Source of the DNA: Adiantum capillus-veneris
Lineage: Eukaryota; Streptophyta; Polypodiopsida; Polypodiales; Pteridaceae
Direction: 5' to 3'
DNA length: 64,000 nucleotides
NCBI GenBank assembly: GCA_014529385.2
Contig: CM043942.1
Span: 109,697,141 to 109,761,140, forward strand
Shown: piece by piece, positions 1 through 10,848 of the stretch
Position numbering within the stretch: position 1 is the first letter of the stretch
Layout: each line of letters begins with the position of its first letter
Translations under genes and position numbers: made by a program
Notes under the pieces: model-generated
What the model was told of the DNA's origin: nothing
The model's database searches: none
The model's input: only the letters and a program-made list of their open reading frames with translations

Positions 1-132
1 GAGTAGGTGATTTGACACCCACCTAGTTGTTTCCATGCGCCTGCGGGTCAAGCTCTGTCCTCGTCTGACAAATTCTGTTGTTGGTTGAGTTCTCGCTATT
101 TAGCTTCCGCTAGCGGCGTAACCGCCTTAACA
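1..132 (+). repeat. 3' end of the 5' LTR of element A
   Basis: This segment aligns without gaps to the last 132 bases of the LTR at 16990-17928, with four mismatches (three transitions and one transversion). It ends in TTAACA, the complement of the TGTTGA that begins the other LTR. The rest of this LTR lies outside the window. Confidence 0.93.
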
Positions 133-134
133 TT

Positions 135-152
135 TGACGCCGCTGCCGGGGA
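135..152 (+). promoter_or_regulatory. Primer-binding site of element A
   Basis: TGACGCCGCTGCCGGGGA lies two bases after the LTR end. It differs by only two bases from the TGGCGCCGTTGCCGGGGA primer-binding site known from Athila and Tat elements, usually assigned to tRNA-Asp. Minus-strand DNA synthesis would be primed here. Confidence 0.8.
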
Positions 153-1556
153 CGAGAGCCCTAAGTAGGTGACCTTAGACTAATCCTACGAGGTGAGTCG
201 TATAAACTACTTTGTATACTTTAGTTAGAAAAGATCTAGGAGTGGTGGACTCCGAAGATCTCGAGAGATACTAAGAAGTGGTGTATTCCTGGGTCTTCCG
301 TGTTGACATTATTTTTAGTTTAGCTTAGATTTGTTTGTTGTTTTGTTGGTGTTGAGTAGTTGTTGATAGAAGAAGAATTTGCTAGTCCGTGAGTGGCAGT
401 GGATCTCTTTAAAATCACAATTACCAAACCCATTTTATGATTAGGAATAGCTTAGGTAGGACTTCATTTGATCCTGATCTGGAGCTAGTAATCATTGGAG
501 TATTTGCTTGATATGGTTGATTGCATGATAGATCACTAAACCGTCGAGTTAGTAGTGAAACTTGCAATAAACAAAAGTCAGAGAAATTTTATGTGTATCT
601 GGGAGCTGCTGAGCACTTGAGAAAGCTTTAGGAAGGATTCTGTGCCAAAAAACTGGAAATCTGCAACTTTAGACATCATACGCGTATGATGTCTAAATGA
701 CCAATCAGAGACCAAAACAGAAATTTTGACTTTACCAGAGTGTTCAAAAGGGGGGTTATACCCTAATTTCAACTTAAAACAAGAGCATTAACACTCAAAG
801 AAACCCAAAAAGACAAGCCGGAGTCCAAGAAACGCAAACAATAGGAAATTTTGGATTCAGATCTTGTTTTTACATTCAAACCTGACAAAAACACTTGAAA
901 CTCAATTATAAACATTGGAGAAGGCTTAAAACCAAGAATAGTCAAAATCTGGGACAAAAGACATCATACGCGTATAATGTCTTTTAGCACATCCACTGCT
1001 TATTTTTTATATCTAACCTGACAAGTTTGTTACAAACACTGTAGAAAGCATAAATATCAAGTCTTGACCCAAATTGATGAAAAAGACATCATACGCGTAT
1101 GATGTCTTTTTCCTAATTTTGGACATATTTTGATACTTTGCCAACACAGATCCATTGTAATAGCTGTCTAGAGGTTATATTTCAAGTTTCATCCCATTTG
1201 GATCACAATTGACCCAAAACAAGTCAAAAGCGGAAAATTGCCAAGAAAAGCCTAAATTAGCCATAACTTGCTCAAACAGAGTTCAAACTAAATTTTGTGA
1301 GTGGACAGAGCATAAGGGGGCTACTGAGAGTGAGCATAACCAAAATAGTCCAAATCTGTGAAAAAAGACATCATACGCGTATAATGTCTTTTTCAGCATA
1401 ACTGCAACAAAATTCTCACTTGATGAAACAGAAGTTGTCCAACTAACAAGATTAAACAATTGACCAAGTATCAATCAGTTTGGATCAATTCTGACCACAA
1501 AAACTTGGGAAAACAAATTTTTGAGACGGAAAAGTTAAAGTCCTTTAGGGGAATTG
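153..1556 (+). other. Untranslated leader of element A
   Basis: There are about 1.4 kb between primer-binding site and gag with no convincing ORF; short ORFs here are noise. Its notable content is four copies of a 24 bp palindrome (671-694, 959-982, 1084-1107, 1366-1389), listed separately. A long leader with internal repeats is common in large Tat/Athila-type elements and could hold packaging or dimerisation signals, but that is inference. Confidence 0.7.
671..1389. repeat. Palindrome array 1 (four copies, leader of A)
   Basis: Each copy is AGACATCATACG followed by its reverse complement, 24 bp in all. Copies lie at 671-694 (perfect), 959-982 (one mismatch), 1084-1107 (perfect) and 1366-1389 (one mismatch). 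Start-to-start distances are 288, 125 and 282 bp. The sequence between copies is much less alike than the palindromes, apart from short shared pieces such as AATTGATGAAAAAGA just before 1084, seen again before 13054. Confidence 0.97.
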
Positions 1557-4097
1557 ATGAATTTGAGATCGGGCAGGAATCTCCAGAATAACCAACCAAA
1601 ACAAGGGGAACAAGCAAGTGTTATATCAACCAAGGGAAGTGTAAACCAAATTTGGGTGCAACCATTAGAGCCGATATTTGAAGGAAGTGTTTCTGATACT
1701 TCTTCGGAGAGATCTTACGAGATTTTCACCGAACACTTGGAACACTTGAACCTGAACAACAGAGAAAATATGGCAGCAGGATCATCAAACCCTTCCGCCA
1801 CAATGAAGCTATTGTTCATAAAATACCAGTACGACAATGAGCAAGGTGCCAAGATCTACAAAGATGGAATGGACCGCTATTGTGTAAAGATAGAAGATAG
1901 ACCTAGTGAGTTCAAGGACTTAGTGCCTGTGAGCTATAGCGGAGATAGATATCTAGATGACAAGGATACCATGTATTTGGTAGTCCTAAACCCTAACATT
2001 GTGGACAAGTGGGGATTGATGGGCACCAAAGCCAAAGTAGATGAATAACTTGAGGAGAAAGCACCAATAATGAACTTCCCTGATGCGAGGTTAAGAAGAG
2101 AGAATGAAACTACAAGGATCAACACTGATAACATCTATGTGTGGCTATACAAATATAGTAATGGGAAGCAAGATCTCTATTATAGATGTGAAGAACCCTA
2201 CACTGGAGAGTTGACAGACCAAAAAAGACTTTATGTCTTTACCTACACAGAGGGATCGGAAGTGAAAATTGCCGCTTACGACAAGTATGGGAGGCAATAC
2301 TCAACAATGGGCAAGAAACAATTAGAAGGATATACATACTTTGGGGGACCACTACATCAGTATTATGTTACTTCTAGCTCACAAAGACCAGCACCAACAA
2401 ATGGAGTGCAAAACCCAATGACAACAGGAGGACAAAGAACTCAGGTTGCTGACTCTTTCAGTCAACCTCAGTACTCGAAGCCCGGACCAATGGGATCATT
2501 ACATTCCAGAGAGCCAATGGATACGAATCGAGGTAGTGCAGTTCCAATCCCCACGTATACCACTCCAGGTCCAAGGTTCGAAGCGGAACCATCACATTTA
2601 CCTCCTAGTAGTAGATTCAGGGCAGGGGAACCGACAAGGGTAACCCATGAAGTCCATGATGCTAGAGAAAGCTTTAGCCGGGACACAGGAGCAATGAGAT
2701 TGGTAGCAGACCATAGACGTATGAGACCATCTCAAGTAGCCAAGTGTATGCCAAAGAAGTATGGTGGTTCAGGAGATCCGTATGCACATGTGTCACTCTT
2801 TAAGCAAGTATTAAGAGCTGAGCAGATAACAAATTTCCATACACAATACGAGGGATTTGGTCTTACTCTAGAAGGTACGGCATTGACATGGTTTCAACCA
2901 CTGAACAGAGGGGGATTCCATGACATTGACCATTTGCTAAGAGATTTTGCTGAGGAATTCTCAAAACGAGGGATTAAGCACAATACGGTCTCACAAATAT
3001 ATGCTTTTAAACAGAGAGAACACGAAAAAGTGAAGGAAGCTTCACTTCGCCTCAAACAATACATTGAGAGATGTCCAGTACGTGAACGACCACAAGATGA
3101 CAGACTATCTGTTCTCTTTATTGAAGGATTGAGAAACGACACTCTCAAGAAGGACTTGCACTTGAAAGCTTGTACAAGTTTCGGGCAAGTAACGAGAGAA
3201 GCATTGTACTTAGTGGATAACTGTACGATTTATGGAGAGGTGTCAGCGGATATAGATTTTGCATCCAGTAGCTCTTCCTCCGTAGCGACCAAGACTACCA
3301 CTAAAAAGAATGTTCAAACAACAACCATGCCAAATGTAGAGCAAATGATAGAAGATGCTCTAAAAAGGATGGCACCATACCAAAAACCATTGCCAAAACC
3401 ACTGAAATGGTGTGCTATGAACAAAAATGGACAAACCATCCAACAAAGCAGTGCTATTACAACAAAGGGTATGTAAGGGAGCGTCAGTATGCACCTCCTG
3501 CTCAATTAGCACCACCTCAGGTACATCCAGTACCGCATGATTGGGAATGTTGGAATACCAACAATTACAAGTGCTTCTGATGAAGAGAGATACAATTTGG
3601 ACGCAAGAACATTGATGTTCATAGCTCATGGAGGGTTAACAGGACAAAGACCATCCTATCCACAAAGGACGAATCAAGTGGGACCAAGACCAGCACTAGG
3701 ACCCTGTTACAAGTGTGGAAGTGACCATCTGATGAATGTTTGTCCACATACGGAAATCATTAGAATTAACGCTTATTGCACTGAATGTGGGGTTACTCAC
3801 TTCATTGAGGATTGTTCAAAGAATCCAAACAAAGTGCAAAAGATGACATTGAATATGCTAGAAACTATTCCTACCAGCAGTGGGTCTGAAAATGAAACTC
3901 TGATACCAACGCAAGTTGTTACTAGAGCTCAAGCTAAGAAAACCACTAGAGAACCTGAGAATGGAAAGTTAGCGACTAAAGTGGTTAGTCAAGGACCGCG
4001 GAGTCAGAGAAACACATGGAAAGCCAGAAAAGCACGCATGAAGTTGAGAAAAGAACGTGAAGACGCTATTCTAGCTGAGGAACTAAAGCGAACTTGA
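1557..4097 (+). pseudogene. gag: gag of element A, disrupted
   Basis: Gag is the structural protein that packages retrotransposon RNA. The ATG at 1557 is preferred because it opens the longest frame and reads MNLRSG, like many plant Gag starts. The frame is broken by a TAA at 2046-2048. It resumes at once and runs to 3476, then switches frame for about 100 bases (3440-3575) and returns. A retrotransposon-gag domain lies at about 2750-3230, with W-F-Q-P and Y-I-E-R-C type segments and a run of basic and acidic helices. Two zinc knuckles follow at 3705-3743 and 3777-3815; both are CX2CX3HX4C, one residue shorter than the usual CX2CX4HX4C. A Pro/Gln/Thr-rich linker joins domain and knuckles. The end at 4097 is probably a frameshift, since Gag-protease sequence continues downstream. 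Confidence 0.87.
3705..3815 (+). other. Twin short zinc knuckles of Gag A (CX2CX3HX4C)
   Basis: The translated motifs are CYKCGSDHLMNVC and CTECGVTHFIEDC. Both have three residues, not four, between the second Cys and the His. The spacing recurs in three of the four knuckles of element B, so it is a family trait and not a mutation. Such knuckles bind nucleic acid in Gag. Confidence 0.85.
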
Positions 4098-4119
4098 GAG
4101 TCAAAACGAGAAACGAGAG

Positions 4120-4590
4120 ATGAGCACGAAAAGAACGAAACAAAAGAGTATCAAAGAAACAACGAGCTTAAGCTCAGGGGGATCAGTGCTAGTCTACAAA
4201 GTACACGAACCATTGGACGCACTGATGAGAGCTTACGAAGCTAGGTTAAAGAACAACCAAACACAAGAACAGAGGTGGATGACATACCCAAACGCGCAAT
4301 TGGAAAAGCAGAGACTTGAAATGTGCCAGAGAATGATCGAGACTGCACAAGCCTTATTAGAACCACCAAGAGAAACAATGAATTGTGGAACGGAAAACCC
4401 AATTCAGCAAGAGACTATCATTTCACGGGTAGCTGAAAAGACTCCCAGTGCACAAAAGCCTGAAAATACACACAAGGATGACCGCATAGTATTGAACACA
4501 ACCGATCAGGAGATAGAGAGTTTTCATCCAGTCATACAGAGGTCATACAGAGGTTTTCATCCAGTCAAACGAGCTAAGTTGCCAAGCTAA
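4120..4590 (+). pseudogene. Gag-protease linker of element A
   Basis: This is an open frame of 156 codons between gag and the protease, rich in Gln, Glu, Lys and Thr, with no domain I recognise. It lies in a different frame from gag (ending 4097) and from the protease (from 4631), so at least two indels separate the three pieces. Near its end a 10-17 base segment is duplicated (around 4525-4567), giving a repeated F-H-P-V peptide. In the protease frame, coding-like sequence can be read back to about 4580, which suggests a frameshift near there and not a real stop. It was probably part of one Gag-Pol precursor. Confidence 0.6.
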
Positions 4591-4630
4591 TCAGACAAAT
4601 TGGGAAAAGGACATCAGGAATCCTCCCATA

Positions 4631-6811
4631 GTGGAATTTGAGGCAGGATCTCAAGTGGACTTGGATCTGCAATCTTACTGGGGAGATGGGGGCTCTGTTA
4701 GAACAATGGAGAGCAAACCTCATTCATTGAATACCTTACCTTCATACTTAGGAGAGTATGAAGCAAAATCCGAGATTAGAGCACTTCCCTCACGAAGAAT
4801 TTCATCAGAAAAAGTCATGGACTCACAAGGATTGATAGAGATCTTGTCAACACCAGTGACATTCACTATCACTCTAGCTGAGCTTTTGAGGCTAACACCA
4901 CATATGTGGACCACTGTAGGAAAATGCTTGGAGAAATTTGGGATAAAAGACTCAACATCGAGACTGCAAGAGGGTATACAAGAGCTGAGCAAACCACAAA
5001 AGAACGCTAAGCCTGTACCCTTAAACAAGGTCGGAGAGTATTGCGAAGGTGAAGAGGGGAATACAACCTTACCAGTTGAATTCCAAGGCGTGAACACGAT
5101 GGCAATACTAGACAGCGGAGCTGGGGTAGCCATTGCTACAAAAAAAATCTAGAAAAAATGGGGGAAACCAGCAATAAGGAAGACTAGGTTGAAACTCCAA
5201 TTAGCAGATGGACACATGGAGAAACCTATGGGGTTATTAGAGAAAGTCGTAGTGACTTCTTGCGGCATTGAATACGAACATACTTTTGCTATTGTCGATT
5301 TTGGCAAGGAGAATAACTATGATATCATACTGGGAAGACCATTCATGATACAGTTGAAAATGGTCCAGGATTGGGGCTACGATCACATATACCTGAGAAA
5401 TATGGAAACCACTACACGTGTGAACCTGAAAGACCATAGCTACAAAGATGTGAACCGAACACCGGTAGAGGAGTTTGATTCAGCTACTTTGGCGGGATCC
5501 AAATTTCCAGCTTGGTTAGGTAAGCCCAAGGAGTTATGGATGTGTGGAGCCTCGAAATGTGGAAGTCTGAGGCGAGAAGAATATGTTTTAGAAAGGGCTA
5601 TCGAAGACGAAACTTATATAGGAGAACCCTTTCTAGAGGACACGCTTGAACCATTAGAATGGACACACATTCTAGCAACCCTAGATGTTTGTGCAATTCC
5701 GGATGGTCCCACAACAAAATTTTGCGACAAGGACGGGTACGACGTGGTTCCGTACTTCATGTTGAGAACCGAAAATAACGATACACTGGAAAAGGAAGAT
5801 GAAGAAGAGGTGTTTCACGACATTCCTGATCATCCAGAGTGGGAAAATAAAGTAGACAACGAGTCAACGGACAATTCAAGCAGAAACGAAGAAACTATAA
5901 CGGATGTCCGATTTTATGATTTTCCGAACCAAACTAAACAACGCCAGAAACGCTATAGAGCAAAGAGAAAAACAAAGGGGGTTAGAACCAATCCGATGCC
6001 TAGAATAAGAGGAAAAAATCAATTCCTAATGCTAGTAAGGGCGGAAGATTGTGTTAAGGACAAGATTTCTGGAAGAATGAGAGGCAATGAGCAAAAGAGC
6101 TTACGAAAAGACAAAAGAAGCTCAAGAAATCAAGTTCAAAGGAATGAAACAAAAACTGAAACAGAAATATCAGAAAAGAACAAGCGCAACAGAGAACACA
6201 TGGAGTCCAAGTTAGAACGTAGAAACAAGTACAGAGAGCTCAAGAAAACTCTGAAAGAAGTTTGGACGACAGAAATTGAGAGTGGAGAGGACGAAAACGC
6301 CAAAATCAAGGAAAACATGGATGTTCCCTCTCACTACAGGAAATTCACAATAGAGGATAGGAAGGTGGTATTAACCCAACCTATTCGAGAGAGAAAGGCG
6401 AACGAATCTTATGACGGACCGGAGGATGCAAAAAAAGTTGATTTAGCAGCTCCAGGTGAGACACCTAGACCGGTGTACATAGCCACAGATTTGTCTCCAG
6501 GAGAGGAAGAGAGACTTTTGAGTCTTCTCAGAGAGTACAGGGATGTGTTTGCATGGTCTTATAAGGACTTAAAGGGAGTTGACCCATCGATATGCCAACA
6601 CACAATCCCACTAAAACAAGATGCAAAGCCTAGCAGGCAGAGACCATACACATATAATGATACGTTTGCTAAGCGAATCAAAGAAGAGATAGATAAGCTA
6701 ATGGAAGCTGAATTCATATACGAGATTAAACACACCGATTGGGTATCTCCAATTGTGGTGGTACCCAAGAAGAACGGAAAACTCCGAGTGTGTGTCAACT
6801 TAAAGAGGTGA
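4631..6811 (+). pseudogene. pol: Protease 1, linker and start of reverse transcriptase, element A
   Basis: The retropepsin-like protease starts near 5040. Its catalytic motif is ILDSGAG with Asp at 5111-5113, and the closing ILGRPF motif is near 5325-5345. A TAG at 5150-5152 interrupts it; element B has Trp at the matching place, so this is probably a former TGG. After the protease comes a long acidic then very basic linker (about 5450-6420), rich in Lys, Arg, Glu and Asn. The N-terminal part of the RT follows, with W-S-Y-K-D-L and V-V-P-K-K-N-G-K motifs. The frame ends at 6811 through a one-base frameshift near 6796, and the RT continues in the next frame. The protease and the segment after it align by eye with element B, showing common origin. 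Confidence 0.88.
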
Positions 6812-7950
6812 ATGCTGCAACAATCAGGGACAATTATCCCCTGTCGATAACTGATCATGTTCTAGAGCGTGTATCAGGGAAAACAGCATACTCCTTTCTT
6901 GATGGTTTTTCAGGATATAACCAGCTAGCCATAGCACCGACAGATCAACATAAAACAGCTTTTGCAATGGAGTGGGGAATTTATGCTTATCGGGTTATGC
7001 CTTTTGGTCTAACCAATGCTCCCGCAACCTTCTAGAGGCTGATGATGCATGCTTTCAAAGAATACTTAAGGTTGTTTCTAGAAATATACATGGATGACTT
7101 ATGTGTACATTCTCTTCTGAGAGATGAACATCTAGAACACCTAAGAAAAGTATTTGAGAAATGTAGGACATATCGCATTTGTCTCAATCCTGAGAAATGT
7201 GTGTTTATGGTCCGACAGGGCAGAATTCTGGGACATATTGTCTCACAAAACGGAATATCCACGGATCTAGAGAAGATAAAAGTTATAGTGGATATGTCTA
7301 GACCAACCAATGCGAAACAAGTACAGAGCTTTATGGGACATTGCGGATATTATAGACGATTCATTTACATGTACGCTATAATAGGCCAACCACTTTACAG
7401 GCTAATAGTGAACTTTGAATGGACAGAGGAGTGTGAGGAATCATTCAAGAAATTGAAAGAGGCACTCATTACTGCTCCAATCTTGAAATCACCAGATTGG
7501 GAGAAGATATTCCATGTGCATATAGATGCTTCGGCATATGCAATAGGATGCATTCTGGCTCAGCCAGAAGAAGGAAACATGGATTTTCCTATCTGTTACG
7601 CCAGTCGACAGCTCAACAATGCAGAGAAGAATTACACCACAACACAGCGAGAGGGATTAGGAATGATATATGCTGTGAAGAAATTTCGGCATTATCTTCT
7701 AGCCAACAAGTTTGTGTTTTTTACGAATCACCAAGCCCTGCTCTACCTAGTGAATAAACCATGCAATACCGGGAGAATAGTGAGATGGTTCATTATCTTA
7801 CTGGAATTCGACTTCACGGTAGTAGTAAAGAAAGGAAAAACACATCTTAGAGCTGATCATCTTTCGCAATTGACGAATGGGGAAGACCCTATAGGAGTAG
7901 ATGACGACATGCCAGACGCGTACTTGTTCAACATAGAAATGATACCGAAG

Positions 7951-8660
7951 TGGTTTCAAAATGTCGTTAGCTTATTAACCTATGGAGGAGAGTTTGATAG
8001 AAGAGAATACAACCAAAAACATATTGCTATTCAGCAATCCAAGAATCTTCAATTGGTTGCAGGAAGGTTGTATCAATTGGGAAATGATCATGTTTTACGA
8101 CTATGCATCAATCCTGAGGAATATAATATATATCTGTGCGAAGCACATGTTCAGGAATGTGCATTTCATTGTTCAAGAAGGAACACATATAGGAATTTGT
8201 TACAATTGGGAGTCTATTGGCCAAGAATGAAAGAAAGCGTACATGAATATGTCACTGTATGTATTGTATGTTCATCAAAACCGCCAGCAGAGTATTCGAC
8301 ATTATATCAGATAATGATAGCTCCGGAATGGAGTCAGTATATTGTTGAATATCTCACAAATAGAACTTTCCCAGAAGGAACGTCAAAAGCTCGTCAAAAA
8401 TCGATAGAGACAGAAGCTAGAGATTACGCTTTAATAGGAGATCAACTCTATAAGAGAGGTAAAGACAACCAGCTTAGGATTTGCGCATCAGAGTCTGAGT
8501 ATATGATAATCCTGGAGCAAGCTCATGGAGGAGTAGGTGGAGGCCATTTCTCAGGTGATAAGACAGCAAAACTTGTCTTAGCCGCAGGAATATGGTGGCC
8601 AACATTACATATGGACGCTGAGGAATACGTTAAACGGTGTGATGACTGTCAGCGGACCAA
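7951..8660 (+). other. Tandem duplicated integrase zinc-binding module (HHCC x2)
   Basis: Two consecutive units of about 126 and 115 codons begin with W-F-Q-N-V-V (7951) and W-S-Q-Y-I-V (8329). Each contains L-Y-x-x-G-x-D, L-R-x-C, then an A-H start of the zinc motif, G-V-Y-W-P or G-I-W-W-P, and E-Y-V before C-x-x-C. The zinc ligands are spaced HX6HX30CX2C in both units. Standard gypsy integrases have one such N-terminal module. The first unit has no integrase core behind it, so it is a partial domain duplication. Confidence 0.85.
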
Positions 8661-9759
8661 AGTACCACTTAAAAGAGATGATATGCCGCTTAGACCAATG
8701 ACGGGGGCAAGAGCTTTTGCAAAATGGGGGATTGATTATGTCGGACCCATTTCACCTCCTGCATATAAGACTCATGCACAATACATCGTTGTGGCTACAG
8801 ACTATCTAACAAAGTGGGTCGAAGCAAAGGCAACTCAAAAAGCAGATGTTAGGACCACGGCATAATTTCTATATGAATACGTCTTTGTACGATATGGATT
8901 GCCAATAGAAATTGTGAGTGATCGAAACACACATTTTATAAATGAAGTGATAGAGATCCTTCCAGATGAATTCATGGTAATCCATAGGAAATCAGCCCCG
9001 TATCATCCACAAGCAAACGGACAAGATGAAGCAACAAACAAAATCATATGCACGGTCCTTACAAAGATTGTATCTGAGTCGAGAACTGACTGGGACCAGA
9101 AGTTGCATTCAACATTATGGGCATATAGGGTAGCATATAAAATATCAATAGGAACGACCCCATATAACATGGTTTTTGGGCTAAATGCTATCTTACCAAT
9201 AGAATTCTTGATTTCAACCTTAAGGGTGGCTAAGGATCTAGAGTGGACAGGGCACGAGCTTTCTGATAGAATAAATGACCTGGAAAAGCTAGACGAGCTT
9301 CGCCTAAAAGCAGTAGCTTCTATCTACGCTCAAAAAAGGCGACAAAAGGAATTTTTTGATAAGCATGTGCGGACTAAAGAGTTTAAGGTTGGGGACTATG
9401 TCCTAGTTTACACTCTGAAACAGCATGCTAAGAAGCTTAAAAAGCGAGGGATGGGACCTCTGGTGATTAAAGATCTATCACCAAGTGGAGCCGTCAAGCT
9501 TGCTACATTAGACGGAGAAGAAATGCCCAATTGGATTAGTGGATGCAGAGTGGAAAAGTATCTTTTGCCGCTAACCCAAGACATGCTTCTCAAAATACAT
9601 CAAGAAAAGCTGTGTGTCCAGAAAAAGAAAAAGATTGTGGAGGAAGCGCAAGCCGAGGAGAAGGAAAGAATGGAGAAAAGAAGACTACTGCGTCAGAAAC
9701 AGCGCAATGAAGGAGCAATACGAATAAATGCAGTCAGTATAACAGAAATGGATAATGAC

Positions 9760-10130
9760 AAAGAAGAACCCATCATTGAATGCAAAGTAGGAACCAACCA
9801 AATCAAAGCCAGAGCACTATTGGATTCAGGAGCTCAAACTAACCTACTTTCACTCAGTTTGTACAGACAATTGATAAATGACACTAAATTACAAACTGCC
9901 AAGCAAGAGTTAACGAGTTACTCTAAGAATTCAATCAAAACTGTCGGATGCACAGTTTTACATGTACAGATTAACCAGTATGTGTATCCTCATATGTTTT
10001 GCGTGGCTGAAGACCAAGCTACACAACATCCATTATTGCTAGGACAACCATGGCAGAAGCAATACAATGCAATGATTGACTCGAGTTCTAAATCAGTGCT
10101 TATCAAATACGAAGGTGAAAGTCAATCAGT
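9760..10130 (+). other. Second retropepsin-like domain, after integrase
   Basis: The segment reads E-C-K-V-G then ALLDSGAQTN with the putative catalytic Asp at 9823-9825. About 70 residues later comes HPLLLGQPW (near 10030-10055), matching the hydrophobic-hydrophobic-G-x-P-W closing motif of retropepsins. Element A already has a normally placed protease at about 5040-5400, so this is a second copy of the fold. It sits downstream of the integrase, in frame, with no stop between about 8866 and 10443. It may be an extra protease or a repurposed binding domain. Confidence 0.75.
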
Positions 10131-10335
10131 TAAGTTCACCAAAGGATCAAAGACAACTCCAAAGGAAGAATCCAAGAACAAAGGTAAACAACAACCAGAG
10201 AAAAAGAAGAAGCAATGGCAAACAAAAGTTTCTATACAACTGGATTGCTCTTCGACGAGGAACTCTCAACATTGGATAAGGAAGACAAGCAATAATATAA
10301 CAGCTGAACCTTGGGAAAAAACGGAGTCAAAGTTG

Positions 10336-10656
10336 GTATGGAGACCAAAAAAGGTTGTGCCAGAGAACACAAAGGTGGAAAACAGAGTCTTCAATACCAG
10401 ACAACAGAGTGATTCCAGAAAATCAAGGACAGTGAAACAGATCTAGATTCCAAAGAAGTTCATGACGGCACAAAGCTATAGCAAGCAAATTTGGATCCCA
10501 AGGATTTGTAAACAGGAACTCCCTTCAGTACAATCCACGGAAACTCCTAGGTATTTCAAGGCGAGAAAATCAGCACAAAGAACAAAGCAGGTTTGGGTCG
10601 CAAAGAGTTTGTGGCAAGCACAAGCGAAGCGGAAGCAGATTTGGATTGTGAAAAAG
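10336..10656 (+). other. Trp-motif tail of Pol A
   Basis: Short basic motifs of the form K-x-[IV]-W-x-[PAV]-K recur. They have Trp at 10339, 10492, 10594 and 10642, and a TAG at 10444-10446 in the same position of a fifth motif, so probably a former TGG. Matching motifs occur in element B (four copies) and a related Q-I-W-V near the Gag start (about 1650). The motif has no function I know of. Repeated short Trp-Pro-Lys peptides could be docking sites. Confidence 0.7.
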
Positions 10657-10848
10657 AACAACAAGGTAAAGAAGAATCCATCTACTAATTCTACTACCGA
10701 AGTACCACCAACCCAAAACCCGACCACCAATCCTTCAATCAAACAAAGAGCAGCTTTATTGGAAAGACTGTTGTATCATCGCTCTACAATTGCATTGGGA
10801 ACTTATGACCAAAACAACTACAATGCTTCGCCCACAGACACTTCATAG

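Larger units (their letters stand above)
6796..10848 (+). pseudogene. pol: pol of element A: RT, RNase H, integrase, second protease-like domain, Trp-motif tail
   Basis: One reading frame runs from the frameshift near 6796 to the TAG at 10846, broken only by TAG 7033-7035, TAA 8863-8865 and TAG 10444-10446. RT: F-L-D-G-F-S-G-Y-N-Q near 6895, M-P-F-G-L-T-N-A-P near 7000, active site YMDD at 7087-7098. RNase H: HIDASAYAIG near 7520 to about 7870. Two HHCC zinc modules: about 7951-8285 and 8329-8660. Integrase core: Asp in VVATDYLTKW near 8800, Asp in VSDRNTHF near 8920, Glu in NGQDEATNK near 9030, so the DDE triad is present. The C-terminal integrase part ends near 9600. A Lys/Glu-rich linker, a retropepsin-like domain (about 9760-10130) and a Trp-motif tail (10290-10650) follow. 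Integrases in most gypsy elements are not followed by a protease fold. Confidence 0.9.
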
